A stretch of DNA of 64,000 bases, from contig JBIOUF010000014.1 in NCBI GenBank assembly GCA_044866695.1, forward strand, positions 37,111 to 101,110, given 5' to 3'. The notes below the pieces were generated by a model. It ran no database searches and was not told where the DNA came from. It worked only from the letters and a program-made list of their open reading frames with translations. The translations under genes and the position numbers were made by a program. This DNA is from JBIOUF01 sp044866695. Its GTDB lineage: Bacteria; Actinomycetota; Actinomycetes; Propionibacteriales; Nocardioidaceae. Below, piece by piece: positions 43,636 through 52,298 of this stretch (the first letter of the stretch is position 1; every line of letters begins with the position of its first letter).

Positions 43636-44196
43636 TCAGTCGCGGGGGCCGCCGTGCATCAGGCCGGAGAGGCCGCCGGGGATGGTGGCGGCCAGGTCCT
43701 CGTCGAGCCGGCCGTCGACCAGGACGAAGACCACGCGGGCGGTGCGGTCGCCGCGGTTGGCCCAGGCATGGTCGGTGCCGCGCTGGACGACGACGTCACC
43801 GGCGCGCAGGGTGACCTCCGAGTCGTCCAGCACCAAGGTGATCTCGCCCTCCAGGACGATGCCGTAGTCGATGGACGCGGTGCGGTGCACGGGGGACTGC
43901 AGTCCCCGCGCGTCGAGGTGGCCCGGGCGGAACTCGTTGATGCGGATCTTGGTGCCGCATGGCGGCGGCGGCACCGCGAGGGTGCGCTCGGTGGGCTCGT
44001 TCGGCTCCACTGCCGTGATCGGCGCCGGCGCGCCCTCGGTGTTCCAGATCTCGTGGAACGCCACGCCGTCGTCGGGGAGCTCGCGGCTCACCGGCACCGG
44101 CCCGTCGGACAGCACGACCGAGACGCCCGACGGCGTGTGGCCCGTGACCACCCGCCGGGGAACCACCTGCCGGGGATCGGGGGCGCCGGAGCTCAT
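43636..44196 (-). CDS. Cupin-domain protein
   Basis: A 186-residue protein from ATG 44196, overlapping the MBL stop by 4 nt (ATGA). The C-terminal half holds a cupin barrel: SIDYGIVLEGEITLVLDD, then LRAGDVVVQRGTDHAWANRG with metal-type Glu and His residues. The N-terminal half (VTGHTPSGVSVVLSDGPVPV) is extra sequence. The role may be a small-molecule dioxygenase/isomerase or a ligand-binding protein. It is cotranscribed with an MBL-fold hydrolase, converges with the GH78 gene 8 nt away and stands near other catabolic genes. Confidence 0.78.
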   Translation of the reverse strand: MSSGAPDPRQVVPRRVVTGHTPSGVSVVLSDGPVPVSRELPDDGVAFHEIWNTEGAPAPITAVEPNEPTERTLAVPPPPCGTKIRINEFRPGHLDARGLQSPVHRTASIDYGIVLEGEITLVLDDSEVTLRAGDVVVQRGTDHAWANRGDRTARVVFVLVDGRLDEDLAATIPGGLSGLMHGGPRD

Positions 44197-45122
44197 GCGT
44201 GGCAGGGGATCGGGCCGCCGTGGAAGGTGACCATGTCCGGCCACACCGACGGGACGGTGAGCCGGGTGTCCATCGGGTTGCCGGACAGCTCGGAGTAGGC
44301 GCGGTGCAGGTTGCCGACGAACCGTTCGGTCTCCGCCCACCCGCTGAAGGCGTTGTCGCGATGCTTCTGCGCGGCCTCGAGGGGCGTCATGCCGGCGGCG
44401 TACGACACCTCGGCGACCTCGGCGACGTACGCGACGTAGGCGTCCAGGTCGTCCAGCAGCCGGCCCACCTCGTCGCCGCGACATACCTGGCCGTGGCCCG
44501 GAGCGAGCACCTCCGGCTCCAGCACGCGCATCTGCGCGATCGCACTCCTGAACCCGGCGACCGAGCCCTCGAGCAGGAAGGGCTGGCCGCCGGAGAAGGC
44601 CAGGTCGCCGGCGAACAGCACCCGCTGCTCGGGTAGCCAGACGACCACGTCGTTGCTGGTGTGGGCGCGGCCCACGTGCCGCAGCTCGACGGGGAACCCG
44701 TCCAGGTGCAGCGTCATCCGGTCGGAGAAGGTCAGCTCCGGCGGGCGGAGCACCAGGTCCCCGTAGTCGGGCGCGGTGATGACCTTGGTGGCCTCGAGGC
44801 CGGCCGCGAGCACCTCGTCACGGCACCGGTCGTGGCCGATGACGAGGGTCTCGGGCGGGAGGAAGCCGTTGCCGTAGGTGTGGTCCGGGTGGTGGTGGGT
44901 GTTCACGAGGGCCCTGGGCGAGCCGGTGCTGACCCGGGCGACCTCTGCCAGCACGGCACGGTTGCGCCGCTCGGTGGACGTGGTGTCCACCATCACCGCG
45001 GCGCCGCTGCCGTCGACGACGACACCGCAGTTGTTGACCATCCAGCCTCCGTCGGGCTGCACGTAGGCGTAGACGCCGTCGGCCAGCTCGTCCACGTAGG
45101 GGTTGCCGTCGTCCCAGGTCAC
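44193..45122 (-). CDS. MBL-fold metallohydrolase
   Basis: A 309-residue protein with the THHHPDHTYGNG motif (HxHxDH type), supplying zinc ligands, and further ligands in HVGRAHTSNDVVVW, LFAGDLAFSGGQ and LAPGHGQVC. Length and pattern fit hydrolytic MBL proteins such as lactonases or hydrolases of small esters and lactams. No signal peptide is seen. The coupled cupin gene overlaps its end by 4 nt. The start ATG 45122 lies 147 nt from the divergent MFS gene. Confidence 0.85.
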   Translation of the reverse strand: MTWDDGNPYVDELADGVYAYVQPDGGWMVNNCGVVVDGSGAAVMVDTTSTERRNRAVLAEVARVSTGSPRALVNTHHHPDHTYGNGFLPPETLVIGHDRCRDEVLAAGLEATKVITAPDYGDLVLRPPELTFSDRMTLHLDGFPVELRHVGRAHTSNDVVVWLPEQRVLFAGDLAFSGGQPFLLEGSVAGFRSAIAQMRVLEPEVLAPGHGQVCRGDEVGRLLDDLDAYVAYVAEVAEVSYAAGMTPLEAAQKHRDNAFSGWAETERFVGNLHRAYSELSGNPMDTRLTVPSVWPDMVTFHGGPIPCHA

Positions 45123-45269
45123 CGCTGCTCCGTTCTCCTCGGGCCGTCAACGTCAAGCAAGCACCACCGCGACCCCCGAGGACAACCCCCGCGACCATCG
45201 CGAGGGCCGATCGCTGGCATGCCGGATGACGCCGTTCCCGGTGAGCACGGCTGCTGGTTGACTGCGGCG

Positions 45270-46481
45270 GTGTCCCGTCCGTCGCCCGCCAGCGCCCCGG
45301 CCACGCCGTCCGCGCAGCGGGTCGGGTGGCCGCTCCTGGTGGTGCTCGCCTCGCTCGCGGCGGTGGCGCCGGTGGCGACCGACCTCTACCTGCCCGGCTT
45401 CCCGGCCATGGCCGAGGCGCTGGACGCCGACGCCAGCGGCGTGCAGCTGACCCTCACCTCGTTCCTGGTCGGGATGGCGGTCGGGCAGCTGGTCATGGGG
45501 CCGCTGTCGGACCGGTACGGGCGACGTCGACCGCTCGTCGCCAGCGCCGCCGTCTGCGCTGCCAGCGCGGTCGTCTGCGCGATGGCCTCGACGCTTCCCC
45601 TCCTCGTGGCCGCCCGGCTGCTCCAGGGCCTGGCCGGCGCGGGCGGCATGGTGATCGGCCGCGCGGTGATCTCCGACGTCGTCACCGGGCGGGCCGCCGC
45701 GAAGGCGTTCACGATGATGCTCACGGTCGGAGGCGTCGCGCCGGTCCTCGCGCCCCTGGTCGGGGGCCTGCTGGCCGGCCCGGTCGGGTGGCGCGGCATG
45801 CTGTGGACCGTCGCCGGCCTCTGCGCGGCCATGCTGGCCGGGGTCGTGCTGGTGGTGCGGGAGACCCGCCCGGTGGAGGTGCGTGCTCAGCACTCCACCT
45901 CGTGGCCGGCGGCGATGCGGACCGTGCTCGGGTCACGCTCCTACCGCGGCCCGGTGGCGGTGTTCGCGTTGTCGTTCGGGGTGATGATGGCCTACATCTC
46001 CGCCTCGCCGTTCGTCTACCAGAACGTCGTCGGGCTCTCGGAGGTGGGCTACGGGGTCGCGTTCGGCGTCAACGCCGTCGGCCTGATCGCCGCCGGCGCG
46101 GTGGCCGGCAGGCTGGTCGACCGGGTCTCGCCGCAGCGGCTGCTCCGCGCGACCGTGACCGCCCAGGTCGTCGCCACCGTGGCGTTCCTCGCGCTCGCGG
46201 TGACCGGAGCGCCCGCGTGGACCTATCCCGTGCCGATCTTCGTCGCGGTGGCCACGAACGGCGGGATCATGGGCAACGCCGCGGCGCTGGCGATGGCCGA
46301 GGTGCGGCCCGTGGCGGGCACCGGCAGCGCGGTGCTCGGGTTCGCCCAGTTCGCGGTCGGCGCGGTCGTGTCCCCCCTGGTGGGCCTCGGTGGGGAGGCG
46401 TCCGCGGTCGTGCCCGCCCTGGTGATGGCGACCGCGTCGCTGCTCGGCTTCACCGTGAGCCGGGTCGGCCTGCCTCGCTGA
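45270..46481 (+). CDS. Bcr/CflA-type MFS multidrug exporter
   Basis: About 403 residues from GTG 45270; an in-frame ATG at 45219 would add 17. The first helix contains VAPVATDLYLPGFPAMAEAL, typical of Bcr/CflA drug exporters, followed by GPLSDRYGRRRPLVASA (motif A) and RLLQGLAGAGGMVIGRAV (motif between helices). Twelve helices are predicted. Export of drugs or catabolic intermediates is plausible. It is divergent from the MBL gene and convergent with a LysR gene across the 32-bp repeat region. Confidence 0.87.
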   Translation: MSRPSPASAPATPSAQRVGWPLLVVLASLAAVAPVATDLYLPGFPAMAEALDADASGVQLTLTSFLVGMAVGQLVMGPLSDRYGRRRPLVASAAVCAASAVVCAMASTLPLLVAARLLQGLAGAGGMVIGRAVISDVVTGRAAAKAFTMMLTVGGVAPVLAPLVGGLLAGPVGWRGMLWTVAGLCAAMLAGVVLVVRETRPVEVRAQHSTSWPAAMRTVLGSRSYRGPVAVFALSFGVMMAYISASPFVYQNVVGLSEVGYGVAFGVNAVGLIAAGAVAGRLVDRVSPQRLLRATVTAQVVATVAFLALAVTGAPAWTYPVPIFVAVATNGGIMGNAAALAMAEVRPVAGTGSAVLGFAQFAVGAVVSPLVGLGGEASAVVPALVMATASLLGFTVSRVGLPR

Positions 46482-46504
46482 ACCCCCGAGCCGGCCCATC
46501 TTCT

Positions 46505-46632
46505 CTCGGGTGGCCCGTCGAGGCGGCGGGTCGTGGGCCGGGTGGGTGGTCGAGTGGGCGGGTCTTGGGCCGGGTGGGTGGTCGAGTGGGCGCATCTTCC
46601 GCCGGGTGGGCCCGTCGCGTCATCTGGAGGCC
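46505..46632. repeat. 32-bp tandem repeats (left block)
   Basis: The core GCCGGGTGGG(T/C) starts at 46505 (degenerate), 46537, 46569 and 46601, exactly 32 bp apart. It lies just after the MFS gene. The gap 46482-46959 holds this and the right block; the stretch 46633-46840 between them shows no gene I can support. Confidence 0.8.
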
Positions 46633-46840
46633 GGGCCATCTTCCCGGGACGGCGGCACGGGCAACCACCCCTCCGCTCGTTCCTCGCTCCGGGGGGCCAG
46701 TCCCATCCACGCCCGCGCCGCCGCCCCGGTCCGGCGCCCCGGCCTCCGGGATCACGCCAGGGGGGACTTCCCGGCCCACCGAGTGGGGTTGCATGCCTCG
46801 CCGGTGCCCGTGGGGAGGCCACAGGCGTGACGTCGGCGGA

Positions 46841-46959
46841 GGTTGCGCCGGGTGGGGCCCCCAGGCTGGGGACGTTGCGCCGGGTCGGCGGGGGATGCGG
46901 GGGAGGTTGTGCCGGGTGGGCGGGGGATGCGGGGGAGGATGCGCCGGGTGGGCGGGGGG
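46841..46959. repeat. 32-bp tandem repeats (right block)
   Basis: GCCGGGT starts at 46847, 46879, 46911 and 46943, again exactly 32 bp apart. The last unit reaches the stop of the convergent LysR gene at 46960. Units differ from the left block in their spacer but share the core and the 32-bp period. Confidence 0.8.
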
Positions 46960-47898
46960 TCAGGACGTGACGGCGTCGTCCTCGACGGCCACGGCGACGT
47001 CGTGGAGGAGGCGGCGCAGCCACACGACCGCCGGGTCGGTCTCGCGGCGGGGGTGCCAGTGCGCGGCCTCGACGATCCGCACCGGCTCCAGCGGCGTCTG
47101 GGCAACCACCAGGTCCAAGACGTCCAGGCAGCGGCGGGCCAGGCGGGCCGGGACGAACGCGCACATGCCGGTCCCCCCGACGGCGAACGGCACGGTGAGC
47201 AGGCTGGTGACCTGGACCAGGACGGTGCGGTCGGCCAGCCCCTTCCGCTCCAGCTCGACCTCCAGCGGCCGCCGGCGCTCGCCCGCCGCCCCGAACTCGG
47301 CCACGGCGTGCGGGAGGGCACGAAGGTCGTCGAGGGTCAGGGTGCCGCCGTGCAGCCGGGGGTTGTCGCGCGCCACCACGCACACCAGGTGGTCGGTGAA
47401 CACCGGCTGGGTGCGGCCGGGGAGGTCGAAGCCGAGCGGGCCGATGACCAGGTCGCGTCGCATCAGCTGGGTCTCCAGCCGCGCCGGCGCGTCGAGCGGG
47501 TCGAGCGCGACGGAACACCCCGGCGCCTGTTCGCCGAGGAGTCGCATGAGCGGCTCGGCCAGGACCGTCATGGCGTACTCCGACATGCTCACGGTGAACG
47601 CCCGCGCACTGCTCTGCGGGTCGAACTCCCGCTCGTTGCCGAGCAGCGCCTCGGCGGCCTCGACCGCCTCGGCCACCTGCGGGCGGAGCCCTTCGGCGAG
47701 CGGGGTGAGCTCGAACCCGCGGCCGACCCGGACCAGCAGCTCGTCGTCGAAGTGCCTGCGCAGCCGGGCCAGTGCGCCGCTCATCGCGGGCTGGCTCATC
47801 GTCATGCGCTCGCCGGCGTGGGTGAGGTTGCGCTCCTCCAGCAGCGCGTGCAGGGAGAGCAGCAGGTTCGCGTCCACGTCGCGAAGCCGCTCCCGCAC
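46960..47898 (-). CDS. LysR-family transcriptional regulator
   Basis: A 312-residue protein starting at GTG 47898. The winged helix spans about residues 7-66 (DANLLLSLHALLEERNLTHA, GERMTMSQPAMSGALARLRR). The effector domain follows (SSARAFTVSMSEYAMTVLAE; GPLGFDLPGRTQPVFTDHLV). It is the NodD/NahR-like type, which often controls aromatic catabolism, and is clearly related to the divergent LysR gene at 48019, with matching blocks throughout. The two share a 120-bp intergenic promoter region. Confidence 0.88.
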   Translation of the reverse strand: MRERLRDVDANLLLSLHALLEERNLTHAGERMTMSQPAMSGALARLRRHFDDELLVRVGRGFELTPLAEGLRPQVAEAVEAAEALLGNEREFDPQSSARAFTVSMSEYAMTVLAEPLMRLLGEQAPGCSVALDPLDAPARLETQLMRRDLVIGPLGFDLPGRTQPVFTDHLVCVVARDNPRLHGGTLTLDDLRALPHAVAEFGAAGERRRPLEVELERKGLADRTVLVQVTSLLTVPFAVGGTGMCAFVPARLARRCLDVLDLVVAQTPLEPVRIVEAAHWHPRRETDPAVVWLRRLLHDVAVAVEDDAVTS

Positions 47899-47965
47899 GG
47901 TCAAGACCTCCCGGTTCGCAGCGCCGCCACGTCGCTCGGACTCTAGTGTGTGAAGGGCCACGAGG

Positions 47966-47984
47966 GGTGGTGATCGCGACCACC
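47966..47984. promoter_or_regulatory. Inverted repeat between divergent LysR genes
   Basis: GGTGGT-N7-ACCACC, 34 bp upstream of the rightward LysR start. It is a candidate binding site for one or both LysR proteins. Confidence 0.4.
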
Positions 47985-48018
47985 TGGATGCGGGTGGAGG
48001 CAAAGGAGCGGTTCGCGG

Positions 48019-48936
48019 ATGGCGCTGGGAGGCACCGACCTCAACCTGCTGCTGTCGCTGAAGGTGCTGCTGGAGGAGGCCAACGTCACCCGGGCCGGCC
48101 AGCGGCTGGACCTCAGCCAGCCGGCCATGAGCGCCGCGCTCGCCCGGCTGCGGCGCCGCTTCGACGACGAGCTGTTGGTGCGGTCCGGCCGTGACCACGT
48201 GCTCACCCCGTTCGCCCGCGACCTGCTGCCGGAGGTGCAGCACGCCGTGCGGCTGACCGCCCGCGCGCTGCAGCTGGAGGACGAGTTCGACCCCGCCACG
48301 AGCGACCGGGTGTTCCGGCTGGCGATGAGCGACTACGCGATCGCCGTCGTACACGAGCCCCTGATCCGTCTGCTTGGCGCCACCGCACCGGGAGTCGGGC
48401 TGGCCATCGCCCATCTGGGTCCCGACGCGCGCACGTCGGACCGGGTGCTGCTCGACCACGACGCCCTGATCGCGCCGCTGGGGTTCGGGTTCCCCGGAGA
48501 GTCCCGGCCACTCTGGCGCGACCGGATGGTGGTCATCGCGGACCGCGCGCACCCCCGGCTGCGGAACGGCGCCTTCACGCTGGAGGACCTCGCCGAGCTG
48601 CCCCATGCGGTCGCCGGCTTCGGGCCAGGCGTGCTGACCCCCGTGGACCGGGTCTTCGGCGAGCTGGGCATCGACCGCCGGATCGCCTTGCAGGTGGCCG
48701 GGTTCCTGCCGCTGCCGTTCGTGGTCGAAGGAACCGGGATGGTCGCGGTCGTGCCGGAGAAGCTGGCCCGCATCCACCTGCGCCCGGGCGGCCCGGTCGC
48801 CATGGTCGAGCCGCCGTTCGCCGACGTGGTGCTGGCCGAGGGCTACTGGTTCGCCGCGGACCGGCTCTCCGACCCCGCCCACCGGTGGCTGTTCGCGCGG
48901 ATGGACCAGCTGGCCGCGGAGCTGGCGAAGGACTGA
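48019..48936 (+). CDS. LysR-family transcriptional regulator
   Basis: A 305-residue protein from ATG 48019 with GGAG upstream. The N-terminal helix-turn-helix is TDLNLLLSLKVLLEEANVTR, then AGQRLDLSQPAMSAALARLR. The effector domain contains VFRLAMSDYAIAVVHEPLIR and APLGFGFPGESRPLW. It is a paralogue of the leftward LysR gene, sharing the same motif order. It ends 9 nt from the end of the BBE-type oxidase gene (convergent), so it is the regulator closest to the left catabolic arm and probably controls it. Confidence 0.9.
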   Translation: MALGGTDLNLLLSLKVLLEEANVTRAGQRLDLSQPAMSAALARLRRRFDDELLVRSGRDHVLTPFARDLLPEVQHAVRLTARALQLEDEFDPATSDRVFRLAMSDYAIAVVHEPLIRLLGATAPGVGLAIAHLGPDARTSDRVLLDHDALIAPLGFGFPGESRPLWRDRMVVIADRAHPRLRNGAFTLEDLAELPHAVAGFGPGVLTPVDRVFGELGIDRRIALQVAGFLPLPFVVEGTGMVAVVPEKLARIHLRPGGPVAMVEPPFADVVLAEGYWFAADRLSDPAHRWLFARMDQLAAELAKD

Positions 48937-48945
48937 GCGCGAACC

Positions 48946-50325
48946 TCAGGGCTCCCAGTGGTTGCGGTTGGCGGCGCCGCCGGGGCCGGCCAGGTAGCCG
49001 ACGAACCGGCCGCCCTCGTCGCGGACCGCGCGGATCTCCTCCAGACGGCGCCACGCGTCGTCGGACAGCACGCGGAGCTGGCGACGGGAGAGGTCGCTGT
49101 CGCCCAGGTACTGCCCGACCGTGACCGGCTCGAGGTCGGCCATGGCGGACGCCAGCCAGGCCTGGTGCGCGTCGTCCTCCGCCGGGTCCTCCCACAGCAC
49201 GTAGCTGGCCAGGTAGATCTCCGACTGCAGCGAGAAGGCCATGTCGGGCAGCTCCCGCAGCGGCGCCATGCTGAACCAGATCGTGAAGCTCTTGGCGTTC
49301 GGCAAGGTGGTGTACGCGCGCCGCATCGCGGGCACCACCTGGCCGGCCGAGCCGGACAGCCAGGCGTTGTCGACGGCCCAGCGGTGCCCCTCGGGGTTGT
49401 CGTGCAGCTGGCGCTTGCGTTGCTCGTCGAGCGTGGTCGGCACCGCGTCGTGCACCAGCAGCGCCCGGTCGAGGGCGGGGCAGGAGCGGAACGGCGCCAG
49501 CGCCCGGTCGGCCTGCGCCGGGTCGGCGACGAAGGCGAGGCCGGTGACGACCAGCACCGGCCCGGGCGCGAGGGTGGGGTCGGTCTTGGTCAGGGCGACG
49601 ATCTCGACCGTGTCGGCCACGGCCGAGTGGGTCTCGTGCAGCCAGGTCATCACCTCGTCGAAGTCGTCGAGGGAGTACGCGTGGACGGTCTGGGCCAGAT
49701 GCCCGGGCGCCGGCATGGTGCGCAGGTGGAACCGGGTGACCACGCCGAAGAAGCCGGGCCCGGCGCCCCGGGCGGCCCAGAACAGGTCGCTGTTGGTGCG
49801 CGCGTCCGCCCGGACCAGCTCGCCGTCGGCCGTCACGACGTCGACCGCCTCGACGTGCTCGGCGGCCCAGCCCCAGCCGCGGGCGTTCCAGCCCTGCCCG
49901 CCTTGCAACAGGAAGCCGCCGATGCCCACCGTGGGGCAGTGGCCGCCGACGAAGAACCGGCCCCGGGACTCCAGGTACGGCGCCAGCTCGGCACCGCCCC
50001 GGACGGCGGGGGACGCCGTCGCGATGCCGGTCGCCTCGTCGTACCCGATCTCGCGCAGCCCGCCCAGGTCGAGCACCAGGGTGTCCTCGCGCAGCGACCA
50101 GTGGGCCCAGCTGTGCCCTCCGGAGCGCACGGCCACCTGCCAGCCGCGCTGCCCGGCCAGCCGGACGCCGCGGACGACGTCCTGCTCGCTGGCCACGCGC
50201 AGGACCGCGGCCGGGACCCGGCCGGGCAGGCGGCGGTTGAAGATCCGGTCGACGCTGGCGACCTCGAAGCCGGGCTCCCCACGCAGCAGCAGCTCGCCGT
50301 CGAGGTCCGGGAGCCCGGAGGTCAT
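48946..50325 (-). CDS. BBE-type FAD-linked oxidase with bicovalent flavin motifs
   Basis: A 459-residue protein from ATG 50325, overlapping the monooxygenase stop by 4 nt. The PCMH FAD-binding region carries VRSGGHSWAHWS with His71. Downstream, GGHCPTVGIGGFLLQGGQGW has Cys130. These positions match residues that bind FAD covalently in glucooligosaccharide oxidase-like enzymes (6-S-cysteinyl and 8-alpha-histidyl). The C-terminal YLAGPGGAANRNHW may be the BBE substrate motif. Such enzymes oxidise sugars, alkaloids or aromatic alcohols (6-hydroxynicotine oxidase belongs to this family). It is the last gene of the left catabolic arm. Confidence 0.85.
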   Translation of the reverse strand: MTSGLPDLDGELLLRGEPGFEVASVDRIFNRRLPGRVPAAVLRVASEQDVVRGVRLAGQRGWQVAVRSGGHSWAHWSLREDTLVLDLGGLREIGYDEATGIATASPAVRGGAELAPYLESRGRFFVGGHCPTVGIGGFLLQGGQGWNARGWGWAAEHVEAVDVVTADGELVRADARTNSDLFWAARGAGPGFFGVVTRFHLRTMPAPGHLAQTVHAYSLDDFDEVMTWLHETHSAVADTVEIVALTKTDPTLAPGPVLVVTGLAFVADPAQADRALAPFRSCPALDRALLVHDAVPTTLDEQRKRQLHDNPEGHRWAVDNAWLSGSAGQVVPAMRRAYTTLPNAKSFTIWFSMAPLRELPDMAFSLQSEIYLASYVLWEDPAEDDAHQAWLASAMADLEPVTVGQYLGDSDLSRRQLRVLSDDAWRRLEEIRAVRDEGGRFVGYLAGPGGAANRNHWEP

Positions 50326-51455
50326 GCCGGCTCGGTCAACGCGTGCAGCGTCTGGCCCATGATCCGGCCGGGGTCCGCGCCAGGAGTGTCGGGGTGGATC
50401 TCCCACTCGGCCAGCTGCAGGCTGTTGTCGAGCACCATCTTCACCCGCGGGAACCGGCGGGCCATGAACGCCTGCAGCGCCTCGTCGACCGGGTCCCCTC
50501 CGGTGAGCAGCTCGGCGAGCACGACCGCGTCCTCGGCGCACATCGCGGCGCCCTGGGCGATCAGCGGCGGGCAGGCGTGCGCGGCGTCCCCGATGATGAT
50601 GGTCCGGCCGCGGTACCACGGCGACTCCACGCAGACCGACTCGATGTACTGGTAGTTGACCACCGCGTCGTCGGCGAGGCCGTCGCGCACCTGGCCCCAG
50701 ACCCCGCCGTACCCCTGTCCGTGCTCCTTGAGGACCTTCCCGTTGGGGTGCTCGCCGACGTAGGACCGGTCGAGGTTCTCCTCGAGGAGGAACGCGTAGC
50801 ACAGGTCGTCGGAGATCGGCGTGTAGCCGGCCTTGTACTTCGGCCCCCCGTAGTACAGCCCGGAGCTGTCCAGCGCCTCCGGCCGGTCGGCGACCACGCG
50901 CCAGATGCCCATGCCGACCGTCCGCGGCTCGTCGTGGATGCCGATCATCCCGCGGACCTTCGAGCGGATGCCGTCGGCTCCGACCAGCAGGTCGACGGTC
51001 TCGGTCGAGCCGTCGGAGAGGGTGACGGTGACCGAGTCGCCGTGGTCGGCGATGTCGCTCACGGTGGTGCCGAGGCGTACGTCGACGCCGGCCTCCGCGA
51101 TGTGCCGGGCCAGCACGTCGGCGACGTGGGACCGCAGGGCGCCCATCGTGGGTGGGACCTCCGAGCCCCCCATCGGCGGGGTCGGGATCGCCATGATCTC
51201 GGTGCCGTCGGCGGCGAACATCCGCAGCTTGTCGAACCCGTACCCGTGCTCGGCGATCTCGTCGTAGACGCCGACCTGGTGGAAGGCCTTGAGCGCGTTG
51301 CCCTGCAAGGTGATGCCGTGGCCGATGCCGCCGAGCTCGGAGCGCAGCTCGACGAGCACCACCTCGACGCCGCGCTGGGCCAGCGCGAGGGACAGGACGC
51401 CGCCGCTGATGCCGCCGCCGACGATCAGGACGCGGCGGACCTGGGACTCAGGCAT
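50322..51455 (-). CDS. FAD-dependent aromatic-ring monooxygenase
   Basis: A 377-residue flavoprotein of the p-hydroxybenzoate hydroxylase-like class. It has GGGISGGVLSLALAQRGVEV (residues 12-31, FAD/NAD binding), LLVGADGIRSKVR (DG motif) and IIIGDAAHACPPLIAQGAAM (GD motif). These enzymes hydroxylate aromatic or heteroaromatic rings using NAD(P)H and oxygen, preparing them for cleavage. It lies 27 nt downstream of the transporter ATPase gene and overlaps the BBE oxidase start. In the cluster it would give the dihydroxylated substrate for the extradiol dioxygenase. Confidence 0.87.
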   Translation of the reverse strand: MPESQVRRVLIVGGGISGGVLSLALAQRGVEVVLVELRSELGGIGHGITLQGNALKAFHQVGVYDEIAEHGYGFDKLRMFAADGTEIMAIPTPPMGGSEVPPTMGALRSHVADVLARHIAEAGVDVRLGTTVSDIADHGDSVTVTLSDGSTETVDLLVGADGIRSKVRGMIGIHDEPRTVGMGIWRVVADRPEALDSSGLYYGGPKYKAGYTPISDDLCYAFLLEENLDRSYVGEHPNGKVLKEHGQGYGGVWGQVRDGLADDAVVNYQYIESVCVESPWYRGRTIIIGDAAHACPPLIAQGAAMCAEDAVVLAELLTGGDPVDEALQAFMARRFPRVKMVLDNSLQLAEWEIHPDTPGADPGRIMGQTLHALTEPA

Positions 51456-51482
51456 GGTGGGCTCCTCGTGGGTGAGCAGGGG

Positions 51483-52295
51483 TCAGGCGGGGGCGGGGAC
51501 GGGGAACATGGAGGGCCGGGCGCCGGTGATCCAGCCGACGACGTGGTCGGTCTCGGTGTCGGCGACCGCCACGTCGGCGACCTTGCGGCCCCGGTTGAGG
51601 ACGACCACGCGGTCGGCCACGGCCTCGCAGAGCGGCAGGTTGTGGGTCACCAGCACGATGGCGATGCCGTGGTCGGCCATGCGCCGGATCAGCGCCTCGA
51701 CCTGCCTGGTCTGCTCGTAGCCGAGCGCCGCGGTCGGCTCGTCCAGGAGCAGCACGCCCTGGGACTCCCCGCCCACCCGGATCGCGCTGCGGGCCAGGGC
51801 CACGACCTGGCGCTGGCCGCCGGAGAGCATCTCGACCGGGCGGGTCATCGGCGCGGTGCGTACGCCGAGCCGGTCGAGCTCCTGCTCGGAGGCGCGCCGC
51901 ATCGCCTTGTGGTCCACGAAGCCGAGCCAGCCGAGGAACCCCGGCCGCAGGCGTTCGCGTCCGAGGTTGAGGTTGGTCGAGATGTCCTGGGCCTCGACCA
52001 GCGCGAGGTCCTGGTAGACCATCTGGATGCCCGCCGCGGCGGAGTCGCTTGGCGCGTGGAACGCCTTCTCCTCGCCGCGGACGCGGATCGTGCCGGTGGA
52101 GGGCCGGTGCGCGCCCGACATGACCTTGAGCAGAGTGGACTTGCCCGCCCCGTTGTCGCCGAGCAGGCCGACGACCTCACCGGGCATGACCCTGAAGTCG
52201 ATCCCGTCCAGGGCGCGGACGAAGCCGTAGTGCAGCTCGATGCCGCTGAGCTCGAGGGCCGGGGTGGTGGCGGCGGAGTCTGTCGAGGCCATCAC
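51483..52295 (-). CDS. CUT2-type ABC transporter ATP-binding protein
   Basis: A 270-residue ATPase with Walker A GLLGDNGAGKSTLLKVMSGA, signature MLSGGQRQVVALARSAI, Walker B GVLLLDEPTAALGYEQ and the switch His in VLVTHNLPL. It has one ATPase domain, like FrcA, unlike the double-domain RbsA. It follows the permease gene after 3 nt. The importer probably brings the catabolic substrate or a glycoside into the cell; the family is usually annotated for monosaccharides. Confidence 0.9.
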   Translation of the reverse strand: MMASTDSAATTPALELSGIELHYGFVRALDGIDFRVMPGEVVGLLGDNGAGKSTLLKVMSGAHRPSTGTIRVRGEEKAFHAPSDSAAAGIQMVYQDLALVEAQDISTNLNLGRERLRPGFLGWLGFVDHKAMRRASEQELDRLGVRTAPMTRPVEMLSGGQRQVVALARSAIRVGGESQGVLLLDEPTAALGYEQTRQVEALIRRMADHGIAIVLVTHNLPLCEAVADRVVVLNRGRKVADVAVADTETDHVVGWITGARPSMFPVPAPA

Positions 52296-52298
52296 GGC

